Program-made: the position numbers and the translations under genes
Part shown: piece by piece, positions 53,806 through 63,759 of the stretch
How positions within the stretch are numbered: the first letter of the stretch is position 1
Layout of the letters: each line of letters starts with the position of its first letter
The notes under the pieces: generated by a model
The model's input: the letters and a program-made list of their open reading frames with translations, nothing else
The model's database searches: none
What the model was told of the DNA's origin: nothing
Source of the DNA: a bacterium
Lineage (GTDB): Bacteria > Vulcanimicrobiota > Vulcanimicrobiia > Vulcanimicrobiales > Vulcanimicrobiaceae
Assembly (NCBI GenBank): GCA_021832345.1
Contig: JAKBKY010000006.1
Span: forward strand, 80,611-144,610
Direction: 5' to 3'
Length of the DNA stretch: 64,000 bases

Positions 53806-53819
53806 CTAGTTTAAACTAG
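53806..53819 (+). promoter_or_regulatory. Palindromic operator over the toxin-antitoxin promoter
   Basis: CTAGTTTAAACTAG is a perfect 14-base palindrome ending four bases before the antitoxin ATG, and its half-site TAGTTTAA recurs at once (53817-53824). A TTGACG at 53788-53793 and a TAAACT at 53812-53817 could be -35 and -10 boxes with 18-base spacing. The -10 would then lie inside the palindrome and transcription would start near the ATG. This fits repression by the antitoxin, as in Phd/YefM systems. Confidence 0.65.
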
Positions 53820-53823
53820 TTTA

Positions 53824-54108
53824 ATGGCGAAGAAACTCCATGAAGCAACCTGGAACTTGCAAGATGCGAAGGCCAAGCTCTCGGAGGTAGTCGATCTCGC
53901 GCAGTCGGGGAGCGTGCAATTCATCTTGCGCCGCGGCAAGCCGGCTGCGGCCGTGGTGTCGATAAGCGAATACGAAGCCTTGCGCCCGCGCAAAGCGCTC
54001 TTGTCATTCTTACTGCATTCGCCGCTGGTGCATTCCGGATTAGACCTCACCCATGCCGACAAAGTGTACGAACCGCGTTCCGATATTTTTGACGACGAGC
54101 AGGCATAG
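53824..54108 (+). CDS. Phd/YefM-family antitoxin
   Basis: A 94-residue protein. The N-terminal DNA-binding part reads ATWNLQDAKAKLSEVVDLAQ, then FILRRGKPAAAVVSISEYEAL, the classical Phd fold. The C-terminal part (LLSFLLHSPLVHSGLDL, then DKVYEPRSDIF) would wrap and block the toxin. The ATG at 53824 has no Shine-Dalgarno and follows the promoter palindrome closely, so the message may be leaderless. It overlaps the toxin gene by one base. Confidence 0.93.
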   Translation: MAKKLHEATWNLQDAKAKLSEVVDLAQSGSVQFILRRGKPAAAVVSISEYEALRPRKALLSFLLHSPLVHSGLDLTHADKVYEPRSDIFDDEQA

Positions 54109-54536
54109 TGTTTCTTCTCGACACAAGCGCGCTTTCGGAGCTCACGAAAGTGCAGCCGAATGCCGGATTTCTAACCTGGATATCAGCGCAATCGATGCAG
54201 AGCGCTTTTGTCGGCGCGCCCACGATCGGCGAACTTGAACTTGGAGTTCGGCTCCTTAAGCCATCAAAAAAACGTAGCGCGTTGGAGTCGTGGCTGCAAA
54301 ATCTCGTTGACGAATTCGAAGAGCACATACTTCCCTTTGATCTTGCCTCCGCGCGAATTTGGGGAAGAGCCGTTGCCGCTGCTAGTTTGAAAGGAATGAC
54401 GCTGCCTGCTACCGACTCGCAGATAGCTGCAATTGCGAGTGTCAACGGACTCGCGGTCGTAACGCGCAACGTCCGGCATTTTCGCGCCGCCGACTTCGAA
54501 GGTCTGGTCGTGCTCAATCCCTGGTCGCCGCAATAA
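54108..54536 (+). CDS. PIN-domain ribonuclease toxin (VapC/FitB-like)
   Basis: A 142-residue PIN-domain toxin. The acidic metal site is Asp5 (FLLDTSALSEL), Glu42 (GELELG) and Asp103 (ATDSQIAAIA). The end VVTRNVRHF matches the fourth motif region. Such toxins cut specific tRNAs or rRNA when freed from the antitoxin. The start is a GTG at 54108 sharing its first base with the antitoxin stop (TAGTG), so translation is coupled. An imperfect hairpin (54557-54587) lies just downstream without a T-run. Confidence 0.93.
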   Translation: MFLLDTSALSELTKVQPNAGFLTWISAQSMQSAFVGAPTIGELELGVRLLKPSKKRSALESWLQNLVDEFEEHILPFDLASARIWGRAVAAASLKGMTLPATDSQIAAIASVNGLAVVTRNVRHFRAADFEGLVVLNPWSPQ

Positions 54537-54647
54537 CGCACATCATGCCGCTGTTATCAACGCTACCGGTACGAACCGGTTGATACGCAGCAGAACTCCC
54601 AGCACAACCTGCGCGGCGCCGACAAACGACGCCCAATGCTGCCGAGC

Positions 54648-56789
<2,142 letters not shown>

Positions 56790-56826
56790 TCTCACTCTCG
56801 TTTCGTCGCGAAGAAAAGGAGTTCAT

Positions 56827-57903
56827 TTGACCTCGCCGACCGTCGTCGTCCTCGAAGGCGACCAGACCGGACAAGAACTGTTGCTCGAAGCGTTGCGCGT
56901 TCTCGATGCATCCGTCATCGACGTTCCCCTTGCATTCGAGCACTACGATCTGTCGCTCGAGAGCCGCCGCGCCACCGAGAATCGCATCGTCTACGACGCG
57001 GCTGCGGCCATGAAGCGGCATCGACTGGGGCTCAAGGCGGCAACGATTACGCCGGAGAGCAAGGGCGATGTCGGTTCACCCAACGCTATCCTCCGCCGCG
57101 AAGTCGAAGGGAAAGTCATCGTTCGCACGGGCCGAAAGCTACCGCGGGTGCGCCCCGTGGCCGGCATCCACGCGCCGATCTCCGTGGTGCGCATGGCCGT
57201 GGGCGATGCCTACGGGGCCAAGGAGTGGCGCGAGGGCACGGGCGATGCGGAGATTGCCTGCCGCACGGAGGTCATCGAGCGCAGCGTCTGCCGCTATGTC
57301 TCCGAGTACGCCTTCGTTCATGCCGCCAAGGTCGGCGCTCGCGTCTTCGGCGGACCCAAATACACCGTCAGCCCGATCTACGAAGGGATGCTCAAGGAAG
57401 AGATGGACGCGGCGGCCGCCAGACATCCGAACGTCGCCTACGAACCGCAACTCATCGATGCAACCTATGCGCTGCTCCTGAGCAATGCGGGCGACGATCC
57501 GCTGGTGATCCCCTCGCTCAATCGTGACGGCGACTGCCTCAGCGACCTGGTCATGCAGCTCTTCGGCTCGATTGCCGGAGCCGAGTCGATCTTGCTCTCG
57601 TTCGACGACCGGCTCCAGCCTTGCGTGGTGATGGCCGAGGCGCCGCACGGCACCGCCCCCCGCCTGTTCGGAAAGAATATCGCCAATCCACTGGCGATGA
57701 TCCTGGCCGCCGGTGCGCTGCTCTCCTACGTGGACGACCGCCGTGCGGCAAATGCTTCGCGCGCCATCTACGAAGCGGCGCTTGAAGCGGTGCATGAAGG
57801 CATCACCACCGCCGACTTGGGAGGACACGCCTCGACGACCGAGTTTACGGACTCGGTCATCGAGCGAGTCCGCCGCAAATTGGACGTCTGGTCAAGTCTC
57901 TGA
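56827..57903 (+). CDS. Isocitrate/isopropylmalate dehydrogenase-family protein
   Basis: A 358-residue member of the decarboxylating beta-hydroxyacid dehydrogenase family. The N-terminus VVVLEGDQTGQELLLEAL corresponds to the GDGIGPE start. The substrate loop reads GDVGSPNAILRREVEGK, and the catalytic Tyr lies in FGGPKYTVSP. The C-terminal NAD(P) region reads EAPHGTAPRLFGKNIANPL. The TTG at 56827 has AAGGAG five bases upstream. Loop residues match neither IDH nor LeuB fully, so the substrate is unclear. No leu or TCA genes adjoin. The stop overlaps the ATG of the PilZ gene (TGATG). Confidence 0.87.
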   Translation: MTSPTVVVLEGDQTGQELLLEALRVLDASVIDVPLAFEHYDLSLESRRATENRIVYDAAAAMKRHRLGLKAATITPESKGDVGSPNAILRREVEGKVIVRTGRKLPRVRPVAGIHAPISVVRMAVGDAYGAKEWREGTGDAEIACRTEVIERSVCRYVSEYAFVHAAKVGARVFGGPKYTVSPIYEGMLKEEMDAAAARHPNVAYEPQLIDATYALLLSNAGDDPLVIPSLNRDGDCLSDLVMQLFGSIAGAESILLSFDDRLQPCVVMAEAPHGTAPRLFGKNIANPLAMILAAGALLSYVDDRRAANASRAIYEAALEAVHEGITTADLGGHASTTEFTDSVIERVRRKLDVWSSL

Positions 57904-58757
57904 TGCCCTGGTTGCGGACGTCGACGCAGCAACGGATCGCGACCGGAAATCGCCGGCGGCACTTCCGTCATTCGATGGAGTTGCCGATTGCGGTTAGCGC
58001 TCGGGGGATGAGCGCTCCGATCTACGCGGTGCTGATCGATCTGAGCGCGACCGGCTGCCGCGTCCGTTCCCTCATCTTGCTCGACCGAGAGCGCGTCATT
58101 GAGTTCAAGTTGCAGCGCGCGGGGTATCCGGCTCTACCCTTGCTCGGACGCATCGTTTCGCGAACGACGCCCACGAGCGGTGCCGCCTTTGAGTACGGGG
58201 TAGCGTTCGAAGAACTCACTGCACGCGACGTCGAGCAACTCAACCGTGAGGTCTCGGAGCTGCAACGGCGGGCGGCCGCAGCGCGCGCGCAGGAGGCCCA
58301 GGCAAACCGCACCCCGCAGGACCGCTCGCAGCGACGGAAGGCCGTTCGCGCGATGACGTCCTTTCCTCTGCGCTTCCGGTGCGAGGGTCGTGCTTCGATC
58401 ATCGGCCAGGCTACGGATGTAGGAGCCGGCGGCCTGCGCCTAGCCTGCACCGAGAACTTCACGATCGGAACGGAGCTGGAGCTGCGTTTCACACTGCCGA
58501 GCGACGTACTCAAGGCCTATCCGCCCAGCGGAGCGCGCCTGGACATCACACCCTTCGGTCCGCGCCGCATTCGTATCCCCGACAATCGCCGCCCGTTCGA
58601 TGAGATGTTCGCCCGCGGCAGGATCGCCGCTCAATTTCCCCCATCGAAGGGCCGAGCCGTCTACGGCGTCGAGTTCACCGACATCGACGGCTACACCCGC
58701 GAAGAGATCGCGCGGTTCACGCATGCCGTACAGCTCTCCAAGCTGCGAGCTCCATAA
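57903..58757 (+). CDS. Protein with two PilZ (c-di-GMP-binding) domains
   Basis: A 284-residue protein. PilZ domain 1 (residues ~15-110) has RRHFR and DLSATG, matching RxxxR and (D/N)xSxxG. A helical linker (VEQLNREVSELQRRAAAARAQ) joins PilZ domain 2 (residues ~145-275), with RKAVR and DVGAGG; the Ser of its second motif is replaced by Gly, so ligand binding there is less sure. Such proteins sense cyclic di-GMP and act on partner proteins. The partner may be the coupled dehydrogenase-family enzyme, an inference from the one-base overlap. Confidence 0.85.
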   Translation: MPWLRTSTQQRIATGNRRRHFRHSMELPIAVSARGMSAPIYAVLIDLSATGCRVRSLILLDRERVIEFKLQRAGYPALPLLGRIVSRTTPTSGAAFEYGVAFEELTARDVEQLNREVSELQRRAAAARAQEAQANRTPQDRSQRRKAVRAMTSFPLRFRCEGRASIIGQATDVGAGGLRLACTENFTIGTELELRFTLPSDVLKAYPPSGARLDITPFGPRRIRIPDNRRPFDEMFARGRIAAQFPPSKGRAVYGVEFTDIDGYTREEIARFTHAVQLSKLRAP

Positions 58758-58770
58758 GCGCCCATCGCCT

Positions 58771-59586
58771 TTACGCCGCGATGCAGGCAACGCCGAGCAG
58801 CGCCAGCGCCACGCCTAACCACTGCCACGAGCGCAACCGTTCGCGCAGCAGGAACGCGGCGAGGAAGACGGTGCTGGCCGGATAGAGCGAGGTCAGCACG
58901 GCGGCGATCGAGAGCCCGCCGAGATGCGCGGCCAGCACAAAGAGCCCATTCGCGCTCATATCGATCGCACCGGCAACGGCCACGAGCGCTATCGCATCCC
59001 GGCGCAACGCCACCGGCTTGCGTGCAGCCAGCGCCAAAACGGTGAGCACCCCAAGGGAGGAGGCACGAGCCGCCACCAGCGGCCACATTCCCGCGCTGCC
59101 GTGTGCTGCGCCGAGGAAGACGAAGAAACATCCCAGGGCGATCCCGGAGGCGATCGCCTCCTTCACGCCCGCCGTGGAGATCTCACGCGAACCGTCATCT
59201 TCGTGACTGGCGGAGATCAGAACGACGGCCAGCAACGCAACGCCCATTCCCACGAGCTGCAGCCGGCTCACACCTTCGCCCAAGCGCAGCCCTACGGCGA
59301 CGGGCAGCGACGCTGCGAGCACCGCCGTGATCGGCGAAACGACCCCCATCTTGCCGATCGAAAGCGCGTGGTACAGGAGCGCGATACCGAGCCCGCCGCC
59401 GATCCCGGCAAGCACACCGAAGAGCATATCCTGCTGCGCCGGACGACCGGGTAACCAATGCCAGAACGCCAGGAGCAGAAGCAGACCAACGCCCTGCGAG
59501 ACGATGGCAACGCCGAAGATCGCGCTTCGCCGGGTCGCAATGCCCCCGAGGAAATCGGAGGTCCCGTACAGCGCGGCGGCAAGCAA
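58771..59586 (-). CDS. EamA/DMT-family transporter
   Basis: A 271-residue membrane protein with ten helices in two EamA halves: SDFLGGIATRRSAIFGVAIV then MGVVSPITAVLAASLPVAVG, and SANGLFVLAAHLGGLSIAAV then LTSLYPASTVFLAAFLLRER. The family exports metabolites or amino acids. The TTG at 59586 is the only standard start after the RNase J stop, and it trims the first helix (the frame just upstream reads TPVVLG), so the true start may be non-canonical. It follows RNase J by 18 bases. Confidence 0.88.
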   Translation of the reverse strand: MLAAALYGTSDFLGGIATRRSAIFGVAIVSQGVGLLLLLAFWHWLPGRPAQQDMLFGVLAGIGGGLGIALLYHALSIGKMGVVSPITAVLAASLPVAVGLRLGEGVSRLQLVGMGVALLAVVLISASHEDDGSREISTAGVKEAIASGIALGCFFVFLGAAHGSAGMWPLVAARASSLGVLTVLALAARKPVALRRDAIALVAVAGAIDMSANGLFVLAAHLGGLSIAAVLTSLYPASTVFLAAFLLRERLRSWQWLGVALALLGVACIAA

Positions 59587-59604
59587 CCCGAGGACGACCG
59601 GCGT

Positions 59605-61299
59605 TTATGCCTCCATGATGACCGGGATGACCACCGGACGACGCTTTGTGCGCGTATAGATCGCCTTGGCAACGCCGCTGCGCAGGTGCTCCTTCACGGT
59701 GTTGACGTCGCGCATCCCTTCAACCGAGATGTTCGCTAAGATCGCGCTCACGCCGGCACGAAGATCCTCAAACACGCCTTCGGAGTCCGGCATATAAAAG
59801 ACGCCGCGAGAGACGAGATCGGGCCCCGCAACCACCCGCGCTTCCTCGGCATCGATCGTCACGACGACCATGACGATGCCGTCGCCCGCCAAGGCCTTGC
59901 GGTCGCGCAGCACGGCTTCGCCGATATCGCCCACGCCGGATCCGTCGACGAAGACATTCCCGCCATACGTCTTGCCGATTTTATCGCCATAGTCGGCGGT
60001 AAACTCCAACACATCGCCGTTTTCGGCGACGAAGACGTTCTCGCGCTCGACGCCGGTCTCGACAGCGAGCTTACCGTGTTGGACGAGCATGCGATATTCG
60101 CCGTGCAAGGGCATGAAAAACTCGGGATGGATGAGATTGAGCATCAGGAAGAGTTCTTCTTGCGAGGCGTGTCCGGAGACGTGCGAGCGGCCATCGGTCC
60201 CATGGATGACCGTACAGCCCAGCCTTGCGAGGTTGTTGATCGTCTTGTAGACGCTCTTCTCGTTGCCGGGAATGGGCGTCGCCGAGATGACGACCGTATC
60301 GCCGGCCACGATCTTGAACTTCGGGTGATCGCGGACCGACATGCGCGAGAGCCCGCTCATCGGCTCGCCCTGGGAACCCGTTGTCACTACGACGACTTGC
60401 TCGGGCGGATAGCTTTCAACGTCTTCGATGCGGATGGTGCGATCGCTTGGGATGCGGATGTGACCGAGTTCGCTTGCGAAGTGCACGACGTTCTGCATCG
60501 ACCGCCCGAGGAAGGCCACCTTGCGATCGAAGCGTACGCAATGGTCGACCACTTGTTGGATGCGCGGCACGTTCGAGGCGAAGGAGGCTATCACGATGCG
60601 ACCCTTCGCGCGCGTAAAAATCGTCGTGAACGCTTCGCCGACGATCCGCTCCGAGAGCGTATGCCCGGGGCGTTCGGCGTTGGTTGAATCGGAGAGCATG
60701 CAAAGCACGCCTTCGTTGCCGATGCGCGCCAGCGCCGCAAAATCCGCCGGCCGCCCATCGATCGGGGTCTGATCGAACTTAAAATCACCGGTGTGGAAGA
60801 TCGTTCCTACGGGCGTGCGCACGGCAAGCGAACAGGCGCCTGCCACCGAGTGATTGACGTGGACGAACTCCGCTTCGATGCCGCCATAGCGCACGCGATC
60901 GCCCGGTTTCACCGGCACGAAATCGACATCGCCGAGTTTGTGTTCGCGCGACTTCGCCTTGATCAGCGCAATCGACAGGGTGGTGCCGACGATCGGGATA
61001 TCGGGAAACTCACGGAGCAGATAGGGGATGCCGCCGATGTGGTCTTCGTGCCCGTGCGTCACCAGGAGCGCGCGAAACTTGTGCGCCCGCTGCCGCAGGT
61101 ACGTAAAGTCGTTGATGACGATGTCGACTCCGTACATCTCATCGTCGGGGAACATCAAACCGCAGTCGACCGCGATGATGTCGTCGTTGGTCTCGATGAG
61201 CGTCATGTTGCGCCCGATCTCACCACAACCGCCCAGCGGAATAACGCGAACGTAAGGGATGTCGGGCGGAGCAGGGACGATCAGCGTATCGGCGTTCAA
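59605..61299 (-). CDS. rnj: Ribonuclease J
   Basis: A 564-residue beta-CASP metallo-beta-lactamase ribonuclease with 5'-3' exo- and endonuclease action on RNA. The zinc motif THGHEDHIGG lies near residue 80, followed by HSVAGACSLAVRTPVGTIFH, GDFKFDQTP and LSDSTNAERPGHT. The beta-CASP motifs ASFASNVPRIQQ, GRSMQN, TTGSQGEPM, HVSGHASQEE and PLHGEYRM are intact. The C-terminal dimerisation domain is present. It suggests RNase J-based mRNA decay, as in Gram-positive-type lineages. Confidence 0.97.
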   Translation of the reverse strand: MNADTLIVPAPPDIPYVRVIPLGGCGEIGRNMTLIETNDDIIAVDCGLMFPDDEMYGVDIVINDFTYLRQRAHKFRALLVTHGHEDHIGGIPYLLREFPDIPIVGTTLSIALIKAKSREHKLGDVDFVPVKPGDRVRYGGIEAEFVHVNHSVAGACSLAVRTPVGTIFHTGDFKFDQTPIDGRPADFAALARIGNEGVLCMLSDSTNAERPGHTLSERIVGEAFTTIFTRAKGRIVIASFASNVPRIQQVVDHCVRFDRKVAFLGRSMQNVVHFASELGHIRIPSDRTIRIEDVESYPPEQVVVVTTGSQGEPMSGLSRMSVRDHPKFKIVAGDTVVISATPIPGNEKSVYKTINNLARLGCTVIHGTDGRSHVSGHASQEELFLMLNLIHPEFFMPLHGEYRMLVQHGKLAVETGVERENVFVAENGDVLEFTADYGDKIGKTYGGNVFVDGSGVGDIGEAVLRDRKALAGDGIVMVVVTIDAEEARVVAGPDLVSRGVFYMPDSEGVFEDLRAGVSAILANISVEGMRDVNTVKEHLRSGVAKAIYTRTKRRPVVIPVIMEA

Positions 61300-61353
61300 G
61301 GGTCAGCTCTTGTCTTTCAGGATAAGGGGGGATGGGAGTCTCGGAGGTTCCCG

Positions 61354-61854
61354 ATGCTTGATTACCGCGCACTGCTCGCCGCGACCTCGCTCGCCCTGCT
61401 GCCCCTCGGCGCAGCGGCCTCGCCTACGGCGCCGCGCCCCGCCTTGCCGAGCGACGTTTGTCGCTCCAACCCAATCCTCACCTCGCCGGATGCGCTCTTC
61501 TCCAGGCGAGCGCTACGCCGCACGCGCCTAATCCTCGAGCTGCGCCTCTTGGAGCTGCGAGAGGCCCACCTTAACGGCCTCCTGCGCGCTCTGCGCAGCG
61601 GGCACACGATCGAGCAGCTTCTGCCGAGGCGTCACACGCCGCAATCGCTGCCGCACGGGCGGCCCCTCCCGCATGCGCCAGGCCATGAGAGCGCTTGGGG
61701 ACACCCTCCACGAACCCAGCGAACGCATCGTTTACGAGGAGGAACCTGCTATAATGGCCACGATGATCGATACGTTGGCGCTTGCCCAAAAGCTCCGCCA
61801 GGCCGAGGGCGCACCCGAGGCTATTGCCGAGGCCATCGGCCACGCCGTCAATGA
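61354..61854 (+). CDS. Putative exported protein, uncertain reality
   Basis: A 166-codon frame with GGAGG six bases before the ATG at 61354 and a plausible signal peptide (YRALLAATSLALLPLGAAAS). A charged helix follows (RRTRLILELRLLELREAHL). The last ~35 residues overlap the following gene in another frame and look non-coding, so the true end may differ or there may be a frameshift. No family is recognised. Confidence 0.4.
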   Translation: MLDYRALLAATSLALLPLGAAASPTAPRPALPSDVCRSNPILTSPDALFSRRALRRTRLILELRLLELREAHLNGLLRALRSGHTIEQLLPRRHTPQSLPHGRPLPHAPGHESAWGHPPRTQRTHRLRGGTCYNGHDDRYVGACPKAPPGRGRTRGYCRGHRPRRQ

Positions 61855-62032
61855 ACATGCCGTCACCAAAAACGACTTGCTCCTGCTTGAGCATCAGGTA
61901 GACACCAAGATCACCAGCCTCGAAGAGCGCCTTGACGCCAAACTCTCACGTGCGCTCTACAGTCAGAGCGCATTTCTCACGGGCGTCATCGCCGTCGCAA
62001 CCGCATTCCTCGCGGTGATCCTTCACCGTTAG
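61754..62032 (+). CDS. Small coiled-coil protein with C-terminal membrane anchor (DUF1640-like)
   Basis: A 92-residue protein: an N-terminal amphipathic segment (TLALAQKLRQAEGAPEAIAEAI), a coiled coil (DLLLLEHQVDTKITSLEERLDAKLS) and one C-terminal helix (AFLTGVIAVATAFLAVILH). This is the layout of the DUF1640/CCDC90 group. GAGGAGG lies 11 bases before the ATG at 61754; an ATG at 61763 is also possible. The function of bacterial members is not known. Confidence 0.72.
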   Translation: MATMIDTLALAQKLRQAEGAPEAIAEAIGHAVNEHAVTKNDLLLLEHQVDTKITSLEERLDAKLSRALYSQSAFLTGVIAVATAFLAVILHR

Positions 62033-62154
62033 GAGCGAGCGCCCGCAGGCCGCTCGACGACAGCCGCTCGGAACATGTTGGCTTGGTGCCATCGTGGCCT
62101 TTGCGAGGATACGATACCTTTGGGGCACCTCGCCATGAATGACGAGGCCATAGG

Positions 62155-62280
62155 CATGTTGGCAAGCGCCCGAGAGCGGACGTTCCGAGCCGCCTTCACG
62201 TCGGCACATTCAGCATGACCGCATGATCCGCAGACGCACTCAGCCTGCAACTTACGGTTTAACTTCGCCTCGAAGAGGTC
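62155..62280 (-). pseudogene. Remnant of an IS200/IS605-type tnpB
   Basis: The minus-strand frame contains AKLNRKLQAECVCGSCGHAE followed by CADVKAARNVRSRALANM. This matches the C-terminal zinc finger (CxxCGH) and the last RuvC block (AD-xAAxN) of TnpB. There is no intact upstream part and no recognisable transposase start, so only about 40 codons survive. The frame around it is open by chance. It marks an old mobile element between two small genes. The rest of the 62033-62386 gap shows nothing else. Confidence 0.65.
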
Positions 62281-62386
62281 GTACCGGCGTTGCTCCGAGC
62301 CGAGCCCAGGATCGAAGCGAACCCCTCTTAAATACGACGCTCGAAGCTTCCACACTCCCCCACTCACACACAGCAGAGGAGATGCC

Positions 62387-63115
62387 ATGGATAACGGGAC
62401 CGAAACTATCGCCCACGGCAACGGCCTGACCACCGCAGTCGATACCATCGTGGCCCCACGCGCAGCCTTTACCACACTGGCATCGGTGCCGACCTGGGGC
62501 TGGGCCTTCCTGATCGCCGTGGTGCTGGGCGCCATCGGCTCCTACCTGGGAGGCCCTGCCAACACCCACGTTGGGCACATCGTCTTCACCCAGCAGGCGG
62601 CTACCAATCCGCAGGTCGCCGCAATGTCACCGGCACAACGCGCGAGTGCGGAAGCGATTTCCTCGACCATTATCAAGTTTGCGCCGTTGATGATCCCGAT
62701 CATGCTGCTCATCATGGTCCTCATACAAAGCGTCGTCCTGCTCGTCTTCAATGCCGCCGGCCACGGCAAGGCCGACTTCAAGCGCCTCTGGGCCGGCCTG
62801 ATGAACATCAGCATCGTCAGCTTGGGCCTCGCTTCCGTTCTGCTGGGGAGTATCGCCGCCGCGCGAGGCGCGGATGCCTTCTCTTCGCAGAGGAGCCTGC
62901 TTCTGGCCGTGCCCAGTCTGGCCTGGATCGCTCCGCATGCGACCGTCAAGATCGCGGCCTTCCTTTCGACGTTCAACATCACCGGAATCTGGGCCGCAAT
63001 CCTGATCTACATCATGCTCGCAGCTACCGCCAAGCTCTCTCGGCCCGTCGCTATCCTCGGTGCCGCCACGATTCTCGTCGGTAGCGGCCTGCTGAGTAGC
63101 GTTTTCATCCACTAA
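62387..63115 (+). CDS. Yip1-domain membrane protein
   Basis: A 242-residue protein with five or six hydrophobic helices (WGWAFLIAVVLGAIGSYL, LMIPIMLLIMVLIQSVVLLV, MNISIVSLGLASVLLGSIAA, IWAAILIYIMLAATAK, VAILGAATILVGSGLLSSVF). PRAAFTTLASVPTWGWAFLI and ADFKRLWAGLMNIS match the bacterial Yip1 family, of unknown function. The ATG at 62387 has GAGGAG five bases upstream. It stands alone between remnants. Confidence 0.85.
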   Translation: MDNGTETIAHGNGLTTAVDTIVAPRAAFTTLASVPTWGWAFLIAVVLGAIGSYLGGPANTHVGHIVFTQQAATNPQVAAMSPAQRASAEAISSTIIKFAPLMIPIMLLIMVLIQSVVLLVFNAAGHGKADFKRLWAGLMNISIVSLGLASVLLGSIAAARGADAFSSQRSLLLAVPSLAWIAPHATVKIAAFLSTFNITGIWAAILIYIMLAATAKLSRPVAILGAATILVGSGLLSSVFIH

Positions 63116-63451
63116 CCCTGCCTGCCGGATCCGCGGGGAGACGGCGCCATCATCCTGTACGGCAAGCGCGGGAACCGAACGGTATGCCTCGGCCCGCGCA
63201 CCGTATCCTCACGCGTAGCCAAGCACCAGCGCCACGTAGCCCAGTTCTGTACTCTGACCCGCTAACGCGACAGAACCAGGCGTATCGTTGTTCAGGATGC
63301 CCGAGAACTCAATTTTGCCAAAAGTTGGGACTCATTAGAACCTTAAATGCACGAAATATCCTCTGTTTTGTGGATGCGCAGGTGTTTGAACTCATTGATA
63401 GGCGCTGCGCGATGTCCTCGTTGCCCAAAGCCGTATTCCGCAAAGTGACAT
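63116..63451. other. Intergenic stretch without a supported gene
   Basis: Short overlapping frames exist, but none shows a family motif or a good start. Towards 63310-63360 the sequence becomes AT-rich, with a small imperfect hairpin (about 63311-63329). Composition and lack of coding signal suggest decayed DNA next to the HicB fragment. Confidence 0.4.
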
Positions 63452-63664
63452 TCACGCCGCAGGGACTTCGATCGTGTCGGTGGCGATCGTCGAGGGCTTC
63501 GGAATCGCCTCGCCGCGCTTTTTCGTAACCTCAACCCACAGACGCACGCCTTCGAGGAGACTCGCCTTCGCGTCATCGAGCGAATCGCTCCCGTGGCACT
63601 CGGAAGATCGCCCTCCGTGTCTATACTTCGTGAGACCTTTCGTACCCTCAGTAATTAGCTCCAA
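63452..63664 (-). pseudogene. HicB-like antitoxin fragment
   Basis: The last ~40 codons of this 70-codon frame read SDSLDDAKASLLEGVRLWVE followed by KRGEAIPKPST, the C-terminal half of HicB antitoxins. The N-terminal strands are missing. Instead, codons 11-18 are encoded by one arm of a perfect inverted repeat. The apparent start is a TTG. No hicA toxin gene adjoins it on either side. It is best read as a truncated relic, though a short expressed protein is not excluded. Confidence 0.6.
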
Positions 63665-63707
63665 TTAGCTCCGGTCAGATGGCCTCACGAAGTATAGACA
63701 CGGAGGG
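63611..63707. repeat. Perfect 24-bp inverted repeat with tandem 10-mer in the loop
   Basis: The arm at 63611-63634 is the exact reverse complement of 63684-63707. The 49-base spacer holds AATTAGCTCC twice in tandem (63653-63672). The left arm lies inside the HicB fragment, and the right arm ends 52 bases before the patatin-like start. It could be a terminator-like hairpin, a protein-binding site or the scar of a small inverted-repeat element. Confidence 0.9.
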
Positions 63708-63759
63708 TAGCGCGGAGCCTGCGCTTGAGCCGATGCCTGCCATCGGGACGGGGAACCTC

